Part shown: piece by piece, positions 7,933-15,640 of the stretch
Layout: the number at the start of each line of letters is the position of its first letter
Position numbering within the stretch: the first letter of the stretch is position 1
DNA from: RH2-MAG17b sp035945515
Lineage (GTDB): Bacteria > Acidobacteriota > Terriglobia > UBA7540
DNA: 22,485 bases
NCBI GenBank assembly: GCA_035945515.1
Contig: DASZAE010000107.1
Coordinates: forward strand, 1-22,485
Reading direction: 5' to 3'
Made by a program: the position numbers and the translations under genes
The notes under the pieces: generated by a model
Databases searched by the model: none
Told to the model about the DNA's origin: nothing
What the model saw: the letters and a program-made list of their open reading frames with translations, nothing else

Positions 7933-8865
7933 ATGGAAACCGTCAAAATCGTCGAATGCACGCGCGACGCGTGGCAAGGATTGCAAAAAGTCATTCCCAC
8001 CGAAGGTAAGGTGGCATATCTCCGTAAACTTATTGAATTAGGATTCAAGCACATTGACGCCGTCAGCTTCGTTTCTCCCAAACGCGTGCCGCAGATGGCG
8101 GACAGCGAGAGCGTCCTTGCCGAGCTTCAGTCGGCCGGCGTGTTGTCTCCGCCTGCTCCTCGCGCCAATGGCCATGACCGTTCTGAACATCCGCCAAACG
8201 ACCTCTCCCGGAGTGTCGAGATTATTGGCATCATTGTGAACGGCGAAGGCCTCGCGCGCGCGCTCAATGTACCCGGCGTTACGACCCTGGGCTATCCCTA
8301 CTCTGTCTCCGCCAATTTCCGGCGGCAGAATGCAAATATGTCACAGTCGGAATCGAGAGATCTGGTCAAGAAAATTCATCAAGCCGCGCTTGCGCGAGGC
8401 CTCAATCTAGTGGTTTACATCTCAATGGCTTTTGGCAATTCCTTCGGTGAGCCGTGGAGCGCCGAGGTGACTGCGGGGACGGTGGAATGGTTGAAGACCG
8501 TAGGAGTTAAGGCCATCTCACTCGCGGATACCGTGGGCATAGCGACTCCCGAAGAGGTGGCGAACGTGTACCGGCAGGTCCAACAGGTCGCGGAGGGAGT
8601 TGAGCTGGGCGCCCACTTGCATGGCCGCCCCGAGACCGCGGCTGAAAAAGTTTTGGCTGCCTATGAAGCGGGTTGCAGGCGCTTCGACGGCGCGCTCACG
8701 GGACTAGGTGGATGTCCTTTTGCGGGCGACCATCTCGTCGGAAACATTCCGACTGAAGTGGCCGTCCCGGCGCTCGCAGCAAAGGGCGCGGCGACCAGCA
8801 TTGAACCGTGGGCGATGCTCTCCGCCGTTGAAATCACCCAGGCGCTGCGAAAAATGTACGCGTGA
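7933..8865 (+). CDS. Hydroxymethylglutaryl-CoA lyase-like protein
   Basis: HMG-CoA lyase splits HMG-CoA into acetyl-CoA and acetoacetate, the final step of leucine degradation. The 310-residue product is a TIM barrel of the pyruvate-carboxyltransferase/HMGL family. The metal and catalytic residues are retained: R11-D12 in ECTRDAWQGL, H228 and H230 in GAHLHG, C261 in the signature TGLGGCPFAG, and N271. VSFVSPKRVPQMADS matches the canonical family. It is nevertheless divergent: it has VYISMAFGNSFGEPW instead of the usual YVSCALGCPYEG, and a Pro/Asn/His-rich insertion at residues 68-94. These features resemble the subgroup of HMG-CoA lyases found in Bacteroidetes. AGGGGA precedes the ATG by about five bases. 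It lies 40 bases after the carboxylase and 54 before the hydratase, in a likely operon. Confidence 0.83.
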   Translation: METVKIVECTRDAWQGLQKVIPTEGKVAYLRKLIELGFKHIDAVSFVSPKRVPQMADSESVLAELQSAGVLSPPAPRANGHDRSEHPPNDLSRSVEIIGIIVNGEGLARALNVPGVTTLGYPYSVSANFRRQNANMSQSESRDLVKKIHQAALARGLNLVVYISMAFGNSFGEPWSAEVTAGTVEWLKTVGVKAISLADTVGIATPEEVANVYRQVQQVAEGVELGAHLHGRPETAAEKVLAAYEAGCRRFDGALTGLGGCPFAGDHLVGNIPTEVAVPALAAKGAATSIEPWAMLSAVEITQALRKMYA

Positions 8866-8919
8866 TCCCGGCAAACTTCAAATTTGTAATTTCAGATATC
8901 TCAATTTAAAGATCAGCAC

Positions 8920-9747
8920 ATGGCTTACCAAACACTGACTCTCGAGCAGGATGCCGAGCTTGCATTACTCACGTTGAACCGTCCTGAGAAATTGAATGCG
9001 CTCACGCACGAAATGATGGATGAGTTTCACGCCGCCTTGCGCGAAGTTGAGGCGGGTGCAGCGCGCGTGCTCATTGTGACCGGAGCGGGAAAGGCGTTTT
9101 GCGCGGGAATGGACCTTTCGGTGCTCAAGCAAATGAGTTCTGCGCCATCGGAACCGTCTGGGTCGTTAAATCTACTCCAAAACGCCACACCCGACCCGAA
9201 AGTGCTTGCCGATTCGCGACGTATTGTTGCGCTTTTCCGCCACATTTACACGTTTTCCAAACCCATGATTGCGGCTGTCAACGGCCATGCTGTAGCGGGC
9301 GGCTGTGGCATTGCAACGCTCGCCGACATTACACTGGCCGCCCCAGAAGCAAAGTTCGGCTACACCGAAGTGCGGGTTGGGTTCATGCCCGCGTTCGTTG
9401 CTGCTTTTCTGATTCGCCAGATCGGCGAGAAGCGCGCGCGCGATCTACTCCTGACAGGCCGGATCATCGAAGCGGAGGAAGCGCGGCAGATAGGCCTTGT
9501 GAACGAAATCGTCGGGGGCGGAAAATTACTTGACCGGGCGCGGGAAATCGCCGCGCAGATGATTGCGGTAAGCCCTACGAGCCTCCGTTACACCAAGGGG
9601 CTAATCGGTAATTTTTTCCAGAACGAACTCGATCGCGAACTGGAAATGGCAATGCAGATGAGCGCGCGGCTTCGAGCCACTCGGGATTTTCACGAAGGGC
9701 TGAGCGCATTTCTCGAAAAGCGCAAGCCCCGGTGGCAGGACTTGTGA
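8920..9747 (+). CDS. Enoyl-CoA hydratase/isomerase family protein, probable methylglutaconyl-CoA hydratase
   Basis: The 275-residue product is a crotonase-fold protein. The oxyanion hole segments are AFCAGMDL (59-66) and NGHAVAGGCGIATLAD. Of the two glutamates used by classical enoyl-CoA hydratases, the first is Gly here (G130) and the second is kept (E150 in FGYTEVRVGFMPAF). The pattern G-xx-GIATLAD with TEVRxGFxPA recalls LiuC-type methylglutaconyl-CoA hydratases. That fits the neighbourhood: carboxylase, HMG-CoA lyase, then this gene. Its likely reaction is 3-methylglutaconyl-CoA to HMG-CoA, which lies between the steps of its two upstream neighbours. Only a weak ribosome site precedes the ATG. 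It ends 100 bases before the convergent aldehyde dehydrogenase gene. The fold is certain; the substrate is inferred. Confidence 0.85.
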   Translation: MAYQTLTLEQDAELALLTLNRPEKLNALTHEMMDEFHAALREVEAGAARVLIVTGAGKAFCAGMDLSVLKQMSSAPSEPSGSLNLLQNATPDPKVLADSRRIVALFRHIYTFSKPMIAAVNGHAVAGGCGIATLADITLAAPEAKFGYTEVRVGFMPAFVAAFLIRQIGEKRARDLLLTGRIIEAEEARQIGLVNEIVGGGKLLDRAREIAAQMIAVSPTSLRYTKGLIGNFFQNELDRELEMAMQMSARLRATRDFHEGLSAFLEKRKPRWQDL

Positions 9748-9847
9748 TGAATTCAAAAGCCGCAACTGCGATGCTACACCCCTGGAACCGGAGAAACTCA
9801 ATAACGCCAATGGTGCTGAAGCCGCCGCTGCGTCTTTGTGCCGGTGG

Positions 9848-11332
9848 CTAGGTATCGATCTGCGCGCGCTGGAGCTTGCCGCTGAAGTCGATGTAAATTG
9901 ATTTCCATTCGGAGTAAAAATCGAGCGCCGCAAGCGCGGCTTCGCGGTGGCCGTTTCCAGTTTGCTTGACCCCGCCAAAAGGCAAGTGAGTTTCGGCGCC
10001 GATGGTGGAGGCGTTCACGTAAAAGATGCCCGTTTCCATATCCCTCATGGCGCGGAACGCCTTGTTCACGTCTTGGGTGTAAATCGCCGAGGAAAGCCCG
10101 TAATCCACGCTGTTGCCAATCTGGATAGCCTCCTCAATCCCGTTGCATGGAATAACAGCCACGACCGGCCCAAAGATTTCTTCTTTTGCAATTCTCATGC
10201 TGGCATGGCAATCGCCAAAAATCGTGGGCGCATAGAACCATCCGCGCGCGCAATCCCCACCCGTGACGCGCCCGCCGCCGCACAGCAGCCTCGCGCCTTC
10301 CTCCTTCCCAATACGGACGTATTCTTCAATCCGGTCGAGCTGTCGCGCATTGATCACAGGACCAACTTGCACCGAAGGATCAAGGCCGTTACCCACTTTC
10401 AGGGAATGGGCGCGCTCAACGAACTTTTCCGTAAACGTTTTATAAACTCTTTTGTCCACCACAACCCGGCTGGCGGCAGTGCATCGCTGGCCGCTCGTGC
10501 CAAAACCACCCCAAAGGGCGCCGTCGACGGCGAGGTCAAGATTGGCGTCTTCCATCACCAGGATCGCATTCTTGCCGCCCATCTCGAGCGTCACGTGCTT
10601 GAAAGAGTCCGCACAAGCCTTGGCCACCTCGCGGCCCACCGCTGAGGAGCCTGTGAAGGAGACCGCGCGGACGTCACCGTGTGCTGCAAGCGCAGCGCCC
10701 AGTTCTGCCGAACTTCCGGTGACGCAGTTCACCACTCCAGGGGGAATGCCGGCTTCCGCAAAAATCTCCATTAAACTCAGCATGGAGCGTGGCGACTCGG
10801 GCGAAGGTTTCATCACTGCCGTGTTTCCACAAATCAACGCGGGCATCGATTTCCAGGCGGGTATTGCAAGAGAGAAATTCCAAGGCGTAATCAACGCGCA
10901 TACGCCGAGCGGAACGCGCTGGGTCATGCAGTATTTGTTTGGAAGTTCGGAAGGCGTGGTTTGCCCGAACTGGCGGCGGCCCTCGCCGGCCATGTAATAC
11001 GTCATATCGATGGCTTCTTGCGCGTCGCCACGCGCCTCGGCCAGCACTTTGCCCATTTCGCGCGTCATTTGCTGGGCAAGCTCTTCCTTACGCCTTTCGA
11101 GCGATTGCGCCACCCGATAAAGCAATTCGCCGCGCTTCGGAGCAGGCATTAGCCGCCATTTCGGATACGCGCGCGCCGCAGCCGCAATGGCACGATCAAC
11201 GTCGGCAACGGTCGAATCCTGGAAGAATCCCACCGCTTCCCTGTGATCCGCTGGGTTCACTCGCTCGAACGTTTTTCCTGACGCTGATTCGATCCATTCT
11301 CCGTCAATGTAGTTTTTGTAGATTTCCGCCAT
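9848..11332 (-). CDS. NAD(P)-dependent aldehyde dehydrogenase
   Basis: The 494-residue product is a full-length member of the ALDH superfamily. N152 lies in ITPWNF, the cofactor segment is TAVMKPSPESP, the glycine motif is FTGSSAVG, the general base E250 is in LEMGGKNA, and the catalytic C284 is in SGQRCTAA. EEIFGPVVAV and the C-terminal HLPFGGVKQTGNGHREA are also typical. The ending DFYSEWKSIYIDFSGKLQR is seen in a subgroup related to semialdehyde dehydrogenases, but the substrate cannot be read from sequence. The start was set at the ATG at 11332, where AGGAAGG lies about five bases upstream; an in-frame ATG at 11350 overlaps that ribosome site. It converges on the hydratase gene and diverges from ggt. 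Any link to leucine catabolism is unsupported. Confidence 0.92.
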   Translation of the reverse strand: MAEIYKNYIDGEWIESASGKTFERVNPADHREAVGFFQDSTVADVDRAIAAAARAYPKWRLMPAPKRGELLYRVAQSLERRKEELAQQMTREMGKVLAEARGDAQEAIDMTYYMAGEGRRQFGQTTPSELPNKYCMTQRVPLGVCALITPWNFSLAIPAWKSMPALICGNTAVMKPSPESPRSMLSLMEIFAEAGIPPGVVNCVTGSSAELGAALAAHGDVRAVSFTGSSAVGREVAKACADSFKHVTLEMGGKNAILVMEDANLDLAVDGALWGGFGTSGQRCTAASRVVVDKRVYKTFTEKFVERAHSLKVGNGLDPSVQVGPVINARQLDRIEEYVRIGKEEGARLLCGGGRVTGGDCARGWFYAPTIFGDCHASMRIAKEEIFGPVVAVIPCNGIEEAIQIGNSVDYGLSSAIYTQDVNKAFRAMRDMETGIFYVNASTIGAETHLPFGGVKQTGNGHREAALAALDFYSEWKSIYIDFSGKLQRAQIDT

Positions 11333-11387
11333 GATGCCTTCCTCTCGCATTTCATTATGGCTCTATAGGCAAGCGCCTGTGCCATGC

Positions 11388-11416
11388 TTGACGGCCAAGT
11401 AATTTTCCCCTAGTGT
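11388..11416 (+). promoter_or_regulatory. Candidate promoter for ggt
   Basis: TTGACG (11388-11393, five of six to the consensus -35) is followed after 17 bases by TAGTGT (11411-11416), which keeps only the T, A and final T of the -10. Predicted transcription starts near 11424, at the foot of a small inverted repeat and about 53 bases before the GTG start of ggt. Confidence 0.4.
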
Positions 11417-11424
11417 TCATGTCT

Positions 11425-11454
11425 GGCCTGCTGAGCGTCACAACAACGCAGGCC
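11425..11454 (+). repeat. Short inverted repeat in the ggt leader
   Basis: GGCCTGC (11425-11431) and GCAGGCC (11448-11454) form perfect seven-base arms with a 16-base loop, between the candidate promoter and the ggt ribosome site. It could fold in the leader RNA or bind a protein as DNA. No T-run follows, so it is not a terminator. Confidence 0.35.
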
Positions 11455-11476
11455 GAATGTAAGGAAAGTCACTCGG

Positions 11477-13237
11477 GTGCGCTTCGAATTGCCAACTTAT
11501 CGCTGTTTCTCCATTTATTCCCAGAGCGCAAGCCTCTTTCATTACCCCGCCCGCTTCAGCGGCGTGTGGCGCGTTGCTTTAGTCGTGCTAGCGTTGATGT
11601 TATGGCAACTTCCCACCGCAGTTGCTGATGAACCCATGGCCGCTCGCAACGGCATGGTCGTGTCGAGCGAGGCGCGCGCTTCCCAAGCCGGCGTGGAAAT
11701 TCTGCGCGAGGGCGGAAATGCCGTGGACGCCGCCGTGGCCGTGGGTTTCACGCTGGCGGTGACTTATCCATTTGCGGGAAACATCGGCGGCGGTGGCTTC
11801 ATGCTGATCCGCATGGCCAGCGGCAGGTCCACAGTCGTCGATTACCGCGAGGAAGCGCCGGGAGCGGCATCGCGCGGCATGTACCTGGACTCGCATGGCA
11901 ACATCATCCCGGATGCCAGCATTGTTGGCGCGCGCGCGGTCGGCGTGCCGGGAACGGTGGCAGGCCTTGCGTTGGCAGAGCAAAAATACGGCAAGCTGGG
12001 ATTGGCGCGCGTTATGGCTCCCGCGATACGGATTGCGGGGAAAGGTTTTCCTGTCGGTTATTGGCTCAGCCAGTCGCTTCTCGATCATCAGCCTCTGCTC
12101 TCAAAGTTTCCTAACTCCCGCGCCATTTACCTGCACGGCGGGGAACCGTATCAACCGGGAGATATTTTCAAGCAGCCTGAGCTTGCCCACACATTGCGGG
12201 AGATTGCCCGGCGCGGCCCCACGGCGTTCTACCGTGGCGATATCGCGCGGGACATTGTTGAAACCGAAACGCGGCTCGGCGGAATCATGACGCTCGCCGA
12301 TCTCGCTCATTATCAAGCCAATCTCCGGCCGCTGCTCCAGGGGCGCTTTCACGGATACACGATCCTGACCGTTCCACCACCAAGCTCTGGAGGGGTGGCT
12401 CTGATCGAAATGTTGAACATTCTCGATCCGCTCAATTTGGGCGAACCCGATTCTTACAATGCCATGCGCTTGATTATCGAAGCACAGCGGCGCGCTTATG
12501 CTGACCGCTCGCGTTACCTCGGAGACGCAGACTTCGTTTCTGTGCCCGTCGGCGGGCTTGATAGCCCGGCCTATGCCGCCAAACTCCGCCAGGAAATCCT
12601 GACTTCAAAACCTGACGCCCCCGTTGCAGCGGGCCAGCCCGCAGGCTACGAATCCTCGAACACCACGCACTTCTCCGTAGTCGACGCGGCGGGCGACGCG
12701 GTATCGAACACCTATACGCTCAATAATGGCTATGGCAGCGGAGTGACGGTTGACCATGCGGGCTTCCTCCTCAACGACGAGATGGACGATTTCACAAGCA
12801 AGCCTGGCGCCCCGAATATGTTTGGCCTGATTCAGGGCGAAGCCAACGCCATTGCTCCCTACAAGCGCCCGCTTTCCTCGATGACGCCAACCCTTGTGCT
12901 CGAAAATAATGCGCCGCGCCTTGTACTGGGGGCGCCGGGCGGCGGCACGATCATCAACACCGTGCTTGAGGTTATGTTGAACGCGCTCGTCTATAAAATG
13001 GACATTCTGCGCGCCGTGACGGAGCCGCGCTTCCATAACCAATGGATGCCGGACAAAGTGTTCCTTGAACGAAATGGTTTTTCCGCCGATACTGTCGAAA
13101 AACTCCGCGCAGCGGGATACAAAATCGAATGGGTCGACCGCATGGGCGAATGCGAAGCCATCGAGGTTGATCCCAAAACGGGCTGGCGCTTTGGCGCAGC
13201 CGATCCGCGCGGCAGCGGGGAGGCGGTGGGCAACTAA
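11477..13237 (+). CDS. ggt: Gamma-glutamyltransferase, exported
   Basis: The enzyme cleaves gamma-glutamyl bonds (glutathione and similar) in the periplasm after autocleavage into two subunits. The 586-residue precursor has the nucleophile T396 in SSNTTHFSVVD, so cleavage is expected just before it. The lid-loop region NDEMDDFTSKPGAPNMFGL, the KRPLSSMTPT serines and the oxyanion glycines GAPGGGTI are present, so the active site looks complete. The hydrophobic segment at about residues 31-50 (VWRVALVVLALMLWQLP, then TAVADEP) is a signal peptide, preceded by an unusually long 30-residue N-region. The GTG start at 11477 has AAGGAAAG eight bases upstream; a shorter start at an internal GTG near 11567 would give a more usual signal but has no ribosome site. 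Its stop overlaps the next start (TAATG). Confidence 0.94.
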   Translation: MRFELPTYRCFSIYSQSASLFHYPARFSGVWRVALVVLALMLWQLPTAVADEPMAARNGMVVSSEARASQAGVEILREGGNAVDAAVAVGFTLAVTYPFAGNIGGGGFMLIRMASGRSTVVDYREEAPGAASRGMYLDSHGNIIPDASIVGARAVGVPGTVAGLALAEQKYGKLGLARVMAPAIRIAGKGFPVGYWLSQSLLDHQPLLSKFPNSRAIYLHGGEPYQPGDIFKQPELAHTLREIARRGPTAFYRGDIARDIVETETRLGGIMTLADLAHYQANLRPLLQGRFHGYTILTVPPPSSGGVALIEMLNILDPLNLGEPDSYNAMRLIIEAQRRAYADRSRYLGDADFVSVPVGGLDSPAYAAKLRQEILTSKPDAPVAAGQPAGYESSNTTHFSVVDAAGDAVSNTYTLNNGYGSGVTVDHAGFLLNDEMDDFTSKPGAPNMFGLIQGEANAIAPYKRPLSSMTPTLVLENNAPRLVLGAPGGGTIINTVLEVMLNALVYKMDILRAVTEPRFHNQWMPDKVFLERNGFSADTVEKLRAAGYKIEWVDRMGECEAIEVDPKTGWRFGAADPRGSGEAVGN

Positions 13238-14055
13238 TGGAGATCGGGCTTTCAACACGGCATCTCGCCAATCAGCGCCTCACGCCGCACGTGCTCGACT
13301 CCATCCGCAAAGCAGGTGTGAATCAGTTTGAGATTTTTGCGGCGCGTCAGCATCTCGACTACTACGATGCGAACCACGTGAGCGACGTAGCGCAGTGGTT
13401 CAAAGATAATAGCCTGACGCTGAACTCCGTTCATGCGCCTCTCTTTGCCGGGTTCGATAATGGGCGGTCCGGCGGACTCGCCATCTCGCCCTCATACACA
13501 GAAAAGCGCCTGCGCATCGAAGCGATGGATGAAATCAAGCGCGCCATTGAAATCGCTGAGCGGCTGCCTTTCCGCTATTTGGTGCTGCACTTAGGCCGCC
13601 CGGAGGATGAATACGACTTGCGTAAATTCGACGCGGCTTTTACCTCGCTCGAGCACTTGAGGATTTTCGCCAAAGAGCGCGGCGCCGCAATTCTGCTCGA
13701 AAACACAGCCGGCCCGCTTAGCACGCCCGAGCGCCTGCAAGAATTTATCCAATACACCCGGCTTGACGTGAAGGTCTGTTTAGACATAGGCCATGCCCAT
13801 CTGACGGGCGAAGCGCCCCCCGCGATTGAACTCCTGAAATCATCCGTCGCCACCGCTCACCTGCACGACAATCGCAAGCAAGAGGATTCGCATCTGATGC
13901 CTTTTGAGGGCACGATTGACTGGCCTGCGGCCATCGCCGCGCTGCGCGCGCTTCCGGGCGCTCTCGTCGCGTTAATCGAGCTGCACGAGCACGGCCCTGG
14001 ACTCGATGGGCTAAGCCGCATTCAAGAAGTTATTCATAAATTGAATAGCCTATAG
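13237..14055 (+). CDS. Sugar phosphate isomerase/epimerase-type TIM-barrel protein
   Basis: The 272-residue product belongs to the xylose isomerase-like/AP endonuclease family 2 TIM barrels. Probable metal ligands are E155 (LLENTAG), D183 and H186 (CLDIGHAHL), H208/H210 (TAHLHDN) and E249 (LIELHEHG). The N-terminal strand MEIGLSTRHL and the NSVHAPLF segment also fit. Members include sugar epimerases, endonuclease IV relatives and enzymes of inositol catabolism, and the substrate cannot be told from sequence. The ATG shares one base with the ggt stop (TAATG), so it is probably translated by re-initiation. It ends in TAG at 14053-14055, in the same reading frame as the following asparaginyl-tRNA synthetase. 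Confidence 0.85.
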   Translation: MEIGLSTRHLANQRLTPHVLDSIRKAGVNQFEIFAARQHLDYYDANHVSDVAQWFKDNSLTLNSVHAPLFAGFDNGRSGGLAISPSYTEKRLRIEAMDEIKRAIEIAERLPFRYLVLHLGRPEDEYDLRKFDAAFTSLEHLRIFAKERGAAILLENTAGPLSTPERLQEFIQYTRLDVKVCLDIGHAHLTGEAPPAIELLKSSVATAHLHDNRKQEDSHLMPFEGTIDWPAAIAALRALPGALVALIELHEHGPGLDGLSRIQEVIHKLNSL

Positions 14056-14094
14056 AGCGGCGGCAGCGTAGGCCGTTCGCGCAGTCTCATAAAA

Positions 14095-14109
14095 TCCTTT
14101 CAGAAAGGA
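14095..14109 (+). promoter_or_regulatory. Ribosome-binding site within a palindrome, upstream of asnS
   Basis: TCCTTTC-A-GAAAGGA is a 15-base perfect palindrome whose right half contains the only plausible Shine-Dalgarno for asnS (AAAGGA, 14104-14109). In RNA it could form a five-base-pair stem with a five-base loop that would partly mask the ribosome site. It stands nine bases before the CTG proposed as the initiator. Confidence 0.4.
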
Positions 14110-14118
14110 ACAAACTCT

Positions 14119-15423
14119 CTGATTCCTCTTCTCGAAATTCGCAATCTCGGGCAGCACGTAGGCGAAGAAGTTGCAGTCCAGGGGTGGCTCTACAACCTGC
14201 GCGAGAGCGGCAAGCTTCTTTTCCCAATCCTCCGCGATGGCAGCGGCTTGGTTCAGGGCGTGGTGGTCAAGTCTGCCGTGCCCCCAGCGGTCTTTGAAAG
14301 CGTGCGCGGCCTCACGCAGGAATCCTCGCTTCGGGTCGAGGGCAAGGTCCGCGAAGACAAGCGCGCGCCGGGCGGCTATGAGCTTGATGTCTCAAACGCC
14401 ACAGTCCTCCAGCGCGTCCCGCCCGACCATCCTTATCCCATTTCGCTCAAAGATCACGGCGTTGAATTCCTCATGGATCACCGCCACCTTTGGCTGCGTT
14501 CGAGCCGCCAGCGCGCGATTCTTGGCGTGCGGCATGAGGTGATCAAGGCCGCGCGCGATTTTTTTGACGACCGCGGCTTTACATTGGTCGATACGCCGAT
14601 TTTTACTCCCGCCGCGTGCGAAGGCACCACGACTCTGTTCGAAGTGGGCTATTTTGATGATAAAGCCTACCTCACGCAATCAGGGCAACTCTACAACGAA
14701 GCCGCCGCCGCGTCAGTGGGCAAGACCTACTGCTTCGGACCTGTCTTCCGCGCCGAGAAATCGAAAACGCGGAGGCACCTCACCGAGTTCTGGATGATCG
14801 AGCCGGAAGTCGCCTTTGCCGGACTCGATGAGATATGCAAGCTCGGCGAAGAATTCGTGGCAGCCATCATCGATCGTGTTCTCACCCGCCGGCGCGCCGA
14901 GCTTGCGGCGCTCGAACGCGACACAGCTAAACTTGCCCAATCCAAGCTTCCCTTCCCCCGCCTCCGCTACGATGAGGCGGTTACGATATTGCAGTCAAAG
15001 GGCAGCGAGATCAAGTGGGGCGGTGATTTTGGCGGAACGGATGAAACCATTCTCTCCAATGAATTCGACCGGCCCGTGCTGGTCACGCACTATCCCTCCG
15101 CAATCAAGGCTTTTTACATGGCACCCGATCCCAACCGACCTGAGCTTGCGCTCTGCGTCGACATGCTCGCGCCCGAAGGTTATGGCGAGATCATTGGCGG
15201 CGGCGAACGGCTCGCCGATTATGACCTGCTCCTTGCGCGCATCGACGCTCACAAACTTCCGCGCGAAGCCTTCGAGTGGTATCTCGACCTGCGGCGCTAC
15301 GGCGCATTCCAGCACGCCGGGTTCGGCATGGGCATCGAGCGTGTCGTCGCCTGGATTTGCGGCCTTGAACACGTGCGCGAAACCATACCCTTTCCGCGAA
15401 TGCTCTCGCGGCTGACGCCATAG
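14119..15423 (+). CDS. asnS: Asparaginyl-tRNA synthetase, apparent non-ATG start
   Basis: This class IIb synthetase charges tRNA-Asn. The OB-fold anticodon-binding domain begins before residue 20 (HVGEEVAVQGWLYNLRESG). The catalytic core has GVRHEVIKAARDFF, the tRNA/amino-acid loop YLTQSGQLYNEA, motif 2 FRAEKSKTRRHLTEFWMIEP and motif 3 GFGMGIERVVAW. SGQLYNE and ETIPFPRM favour Asn over Asp specificity. The open frame holds no ATG, GTG or TTG between the TAG at 14053 and the TTG at 14248; starting at 14248 would delete about 43 residues, including the first OB-fold strands. I therefore place the start at CTG 14119 (434 residues, a usual length), nine bases after AAAGGA. ATT at 14122 is the alternative. 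It lies 63 bases after the isomerase gene and may share its transcript. Confidence 0.9.
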   Translation: MIPLLEIRNLGQHVGEEVAVQGWLYNLRESGKLLFPILRDGSGLVQGVVVKSAVPPAVFESVRGLTQESSLRVEGKVREDKRAPGGYELDVSNATVLQRVPPDHPYPISLKDHGVEFLMDHRHLWLRSSRQRAILGVRHEVIKAARDFFDDRGFTLVDTPIFTPAACEGTTTLFEVGYFDDKAYLTQSGQLYNEAAAASVGKTYCFGPVFRAEKSKTRRHLTEFWMIEPEVAFAGLDEICKLGEEFVAAIIDRVLTRRRAELAALERDTAKLAQSKLPFPRLRYDEAVTILQSKGSEIKWGGDFGGTDETILSNEFDRPVLVTHYPSAIKAFYMAPDPNRPELALCVDMLAPEGYGEIIGGGERLADYDLLLARIDAHKLPREAFEWYLDLRRYGAFQHAGFGMGIERVVAWICGLEHVRETIPFPRMLSRLTP

Positions 15424-15512
15424 CCCGCATATTCAACGCATACCGAATGCCCTCTCCGTATGATAAAGTACCGTTTTATACAGAGCGCCATAAGTCGGTG
15501 ACGATCATTGGC

Positions 15513-15578
15513 TGTAGCGGCGGCCTCTGGCTGCCGGATTTTATTAGTAAAGACCGGCGGCCAGAGGCCACCGCTACA
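15513..15578. repeat. Long imperfect inverted repeat (REP/MITE-like palindrome)
   Basis: Two 25-base arms (15513-15537 and 15554-15578) match at 23 of 25 positions, starting TGTAGCGG and ending CCGCTACA. The 16-base loop itself holds TTTA-TTAG-TAAA. It lies between asnS and the M16 peptidase gene, on neither ribosome site. No T-run follows, so it is not a standard terminator. The TGTAGCGG...CCGCTACA ends and GC-rich body resemble dispersed palindromic repeats; fragments like it recur near 20737-20765. It may still act on mRNA ends as a stem. Confidence 0.75.
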
Positions 15579-15640
15579 AATTCAATTGGCACGCGGACTC
15601 TGACGCCGTCCCACCAAACGCATTTCAATCGAGGTGACTC

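Noticed and set aside
9748..9847. Terminator between the convergent hydratase and aldehyde dehydrogenase genes
   Set aside because: No GC-rich hairpin with a T-run is visible on either strand in the 100-base gap.
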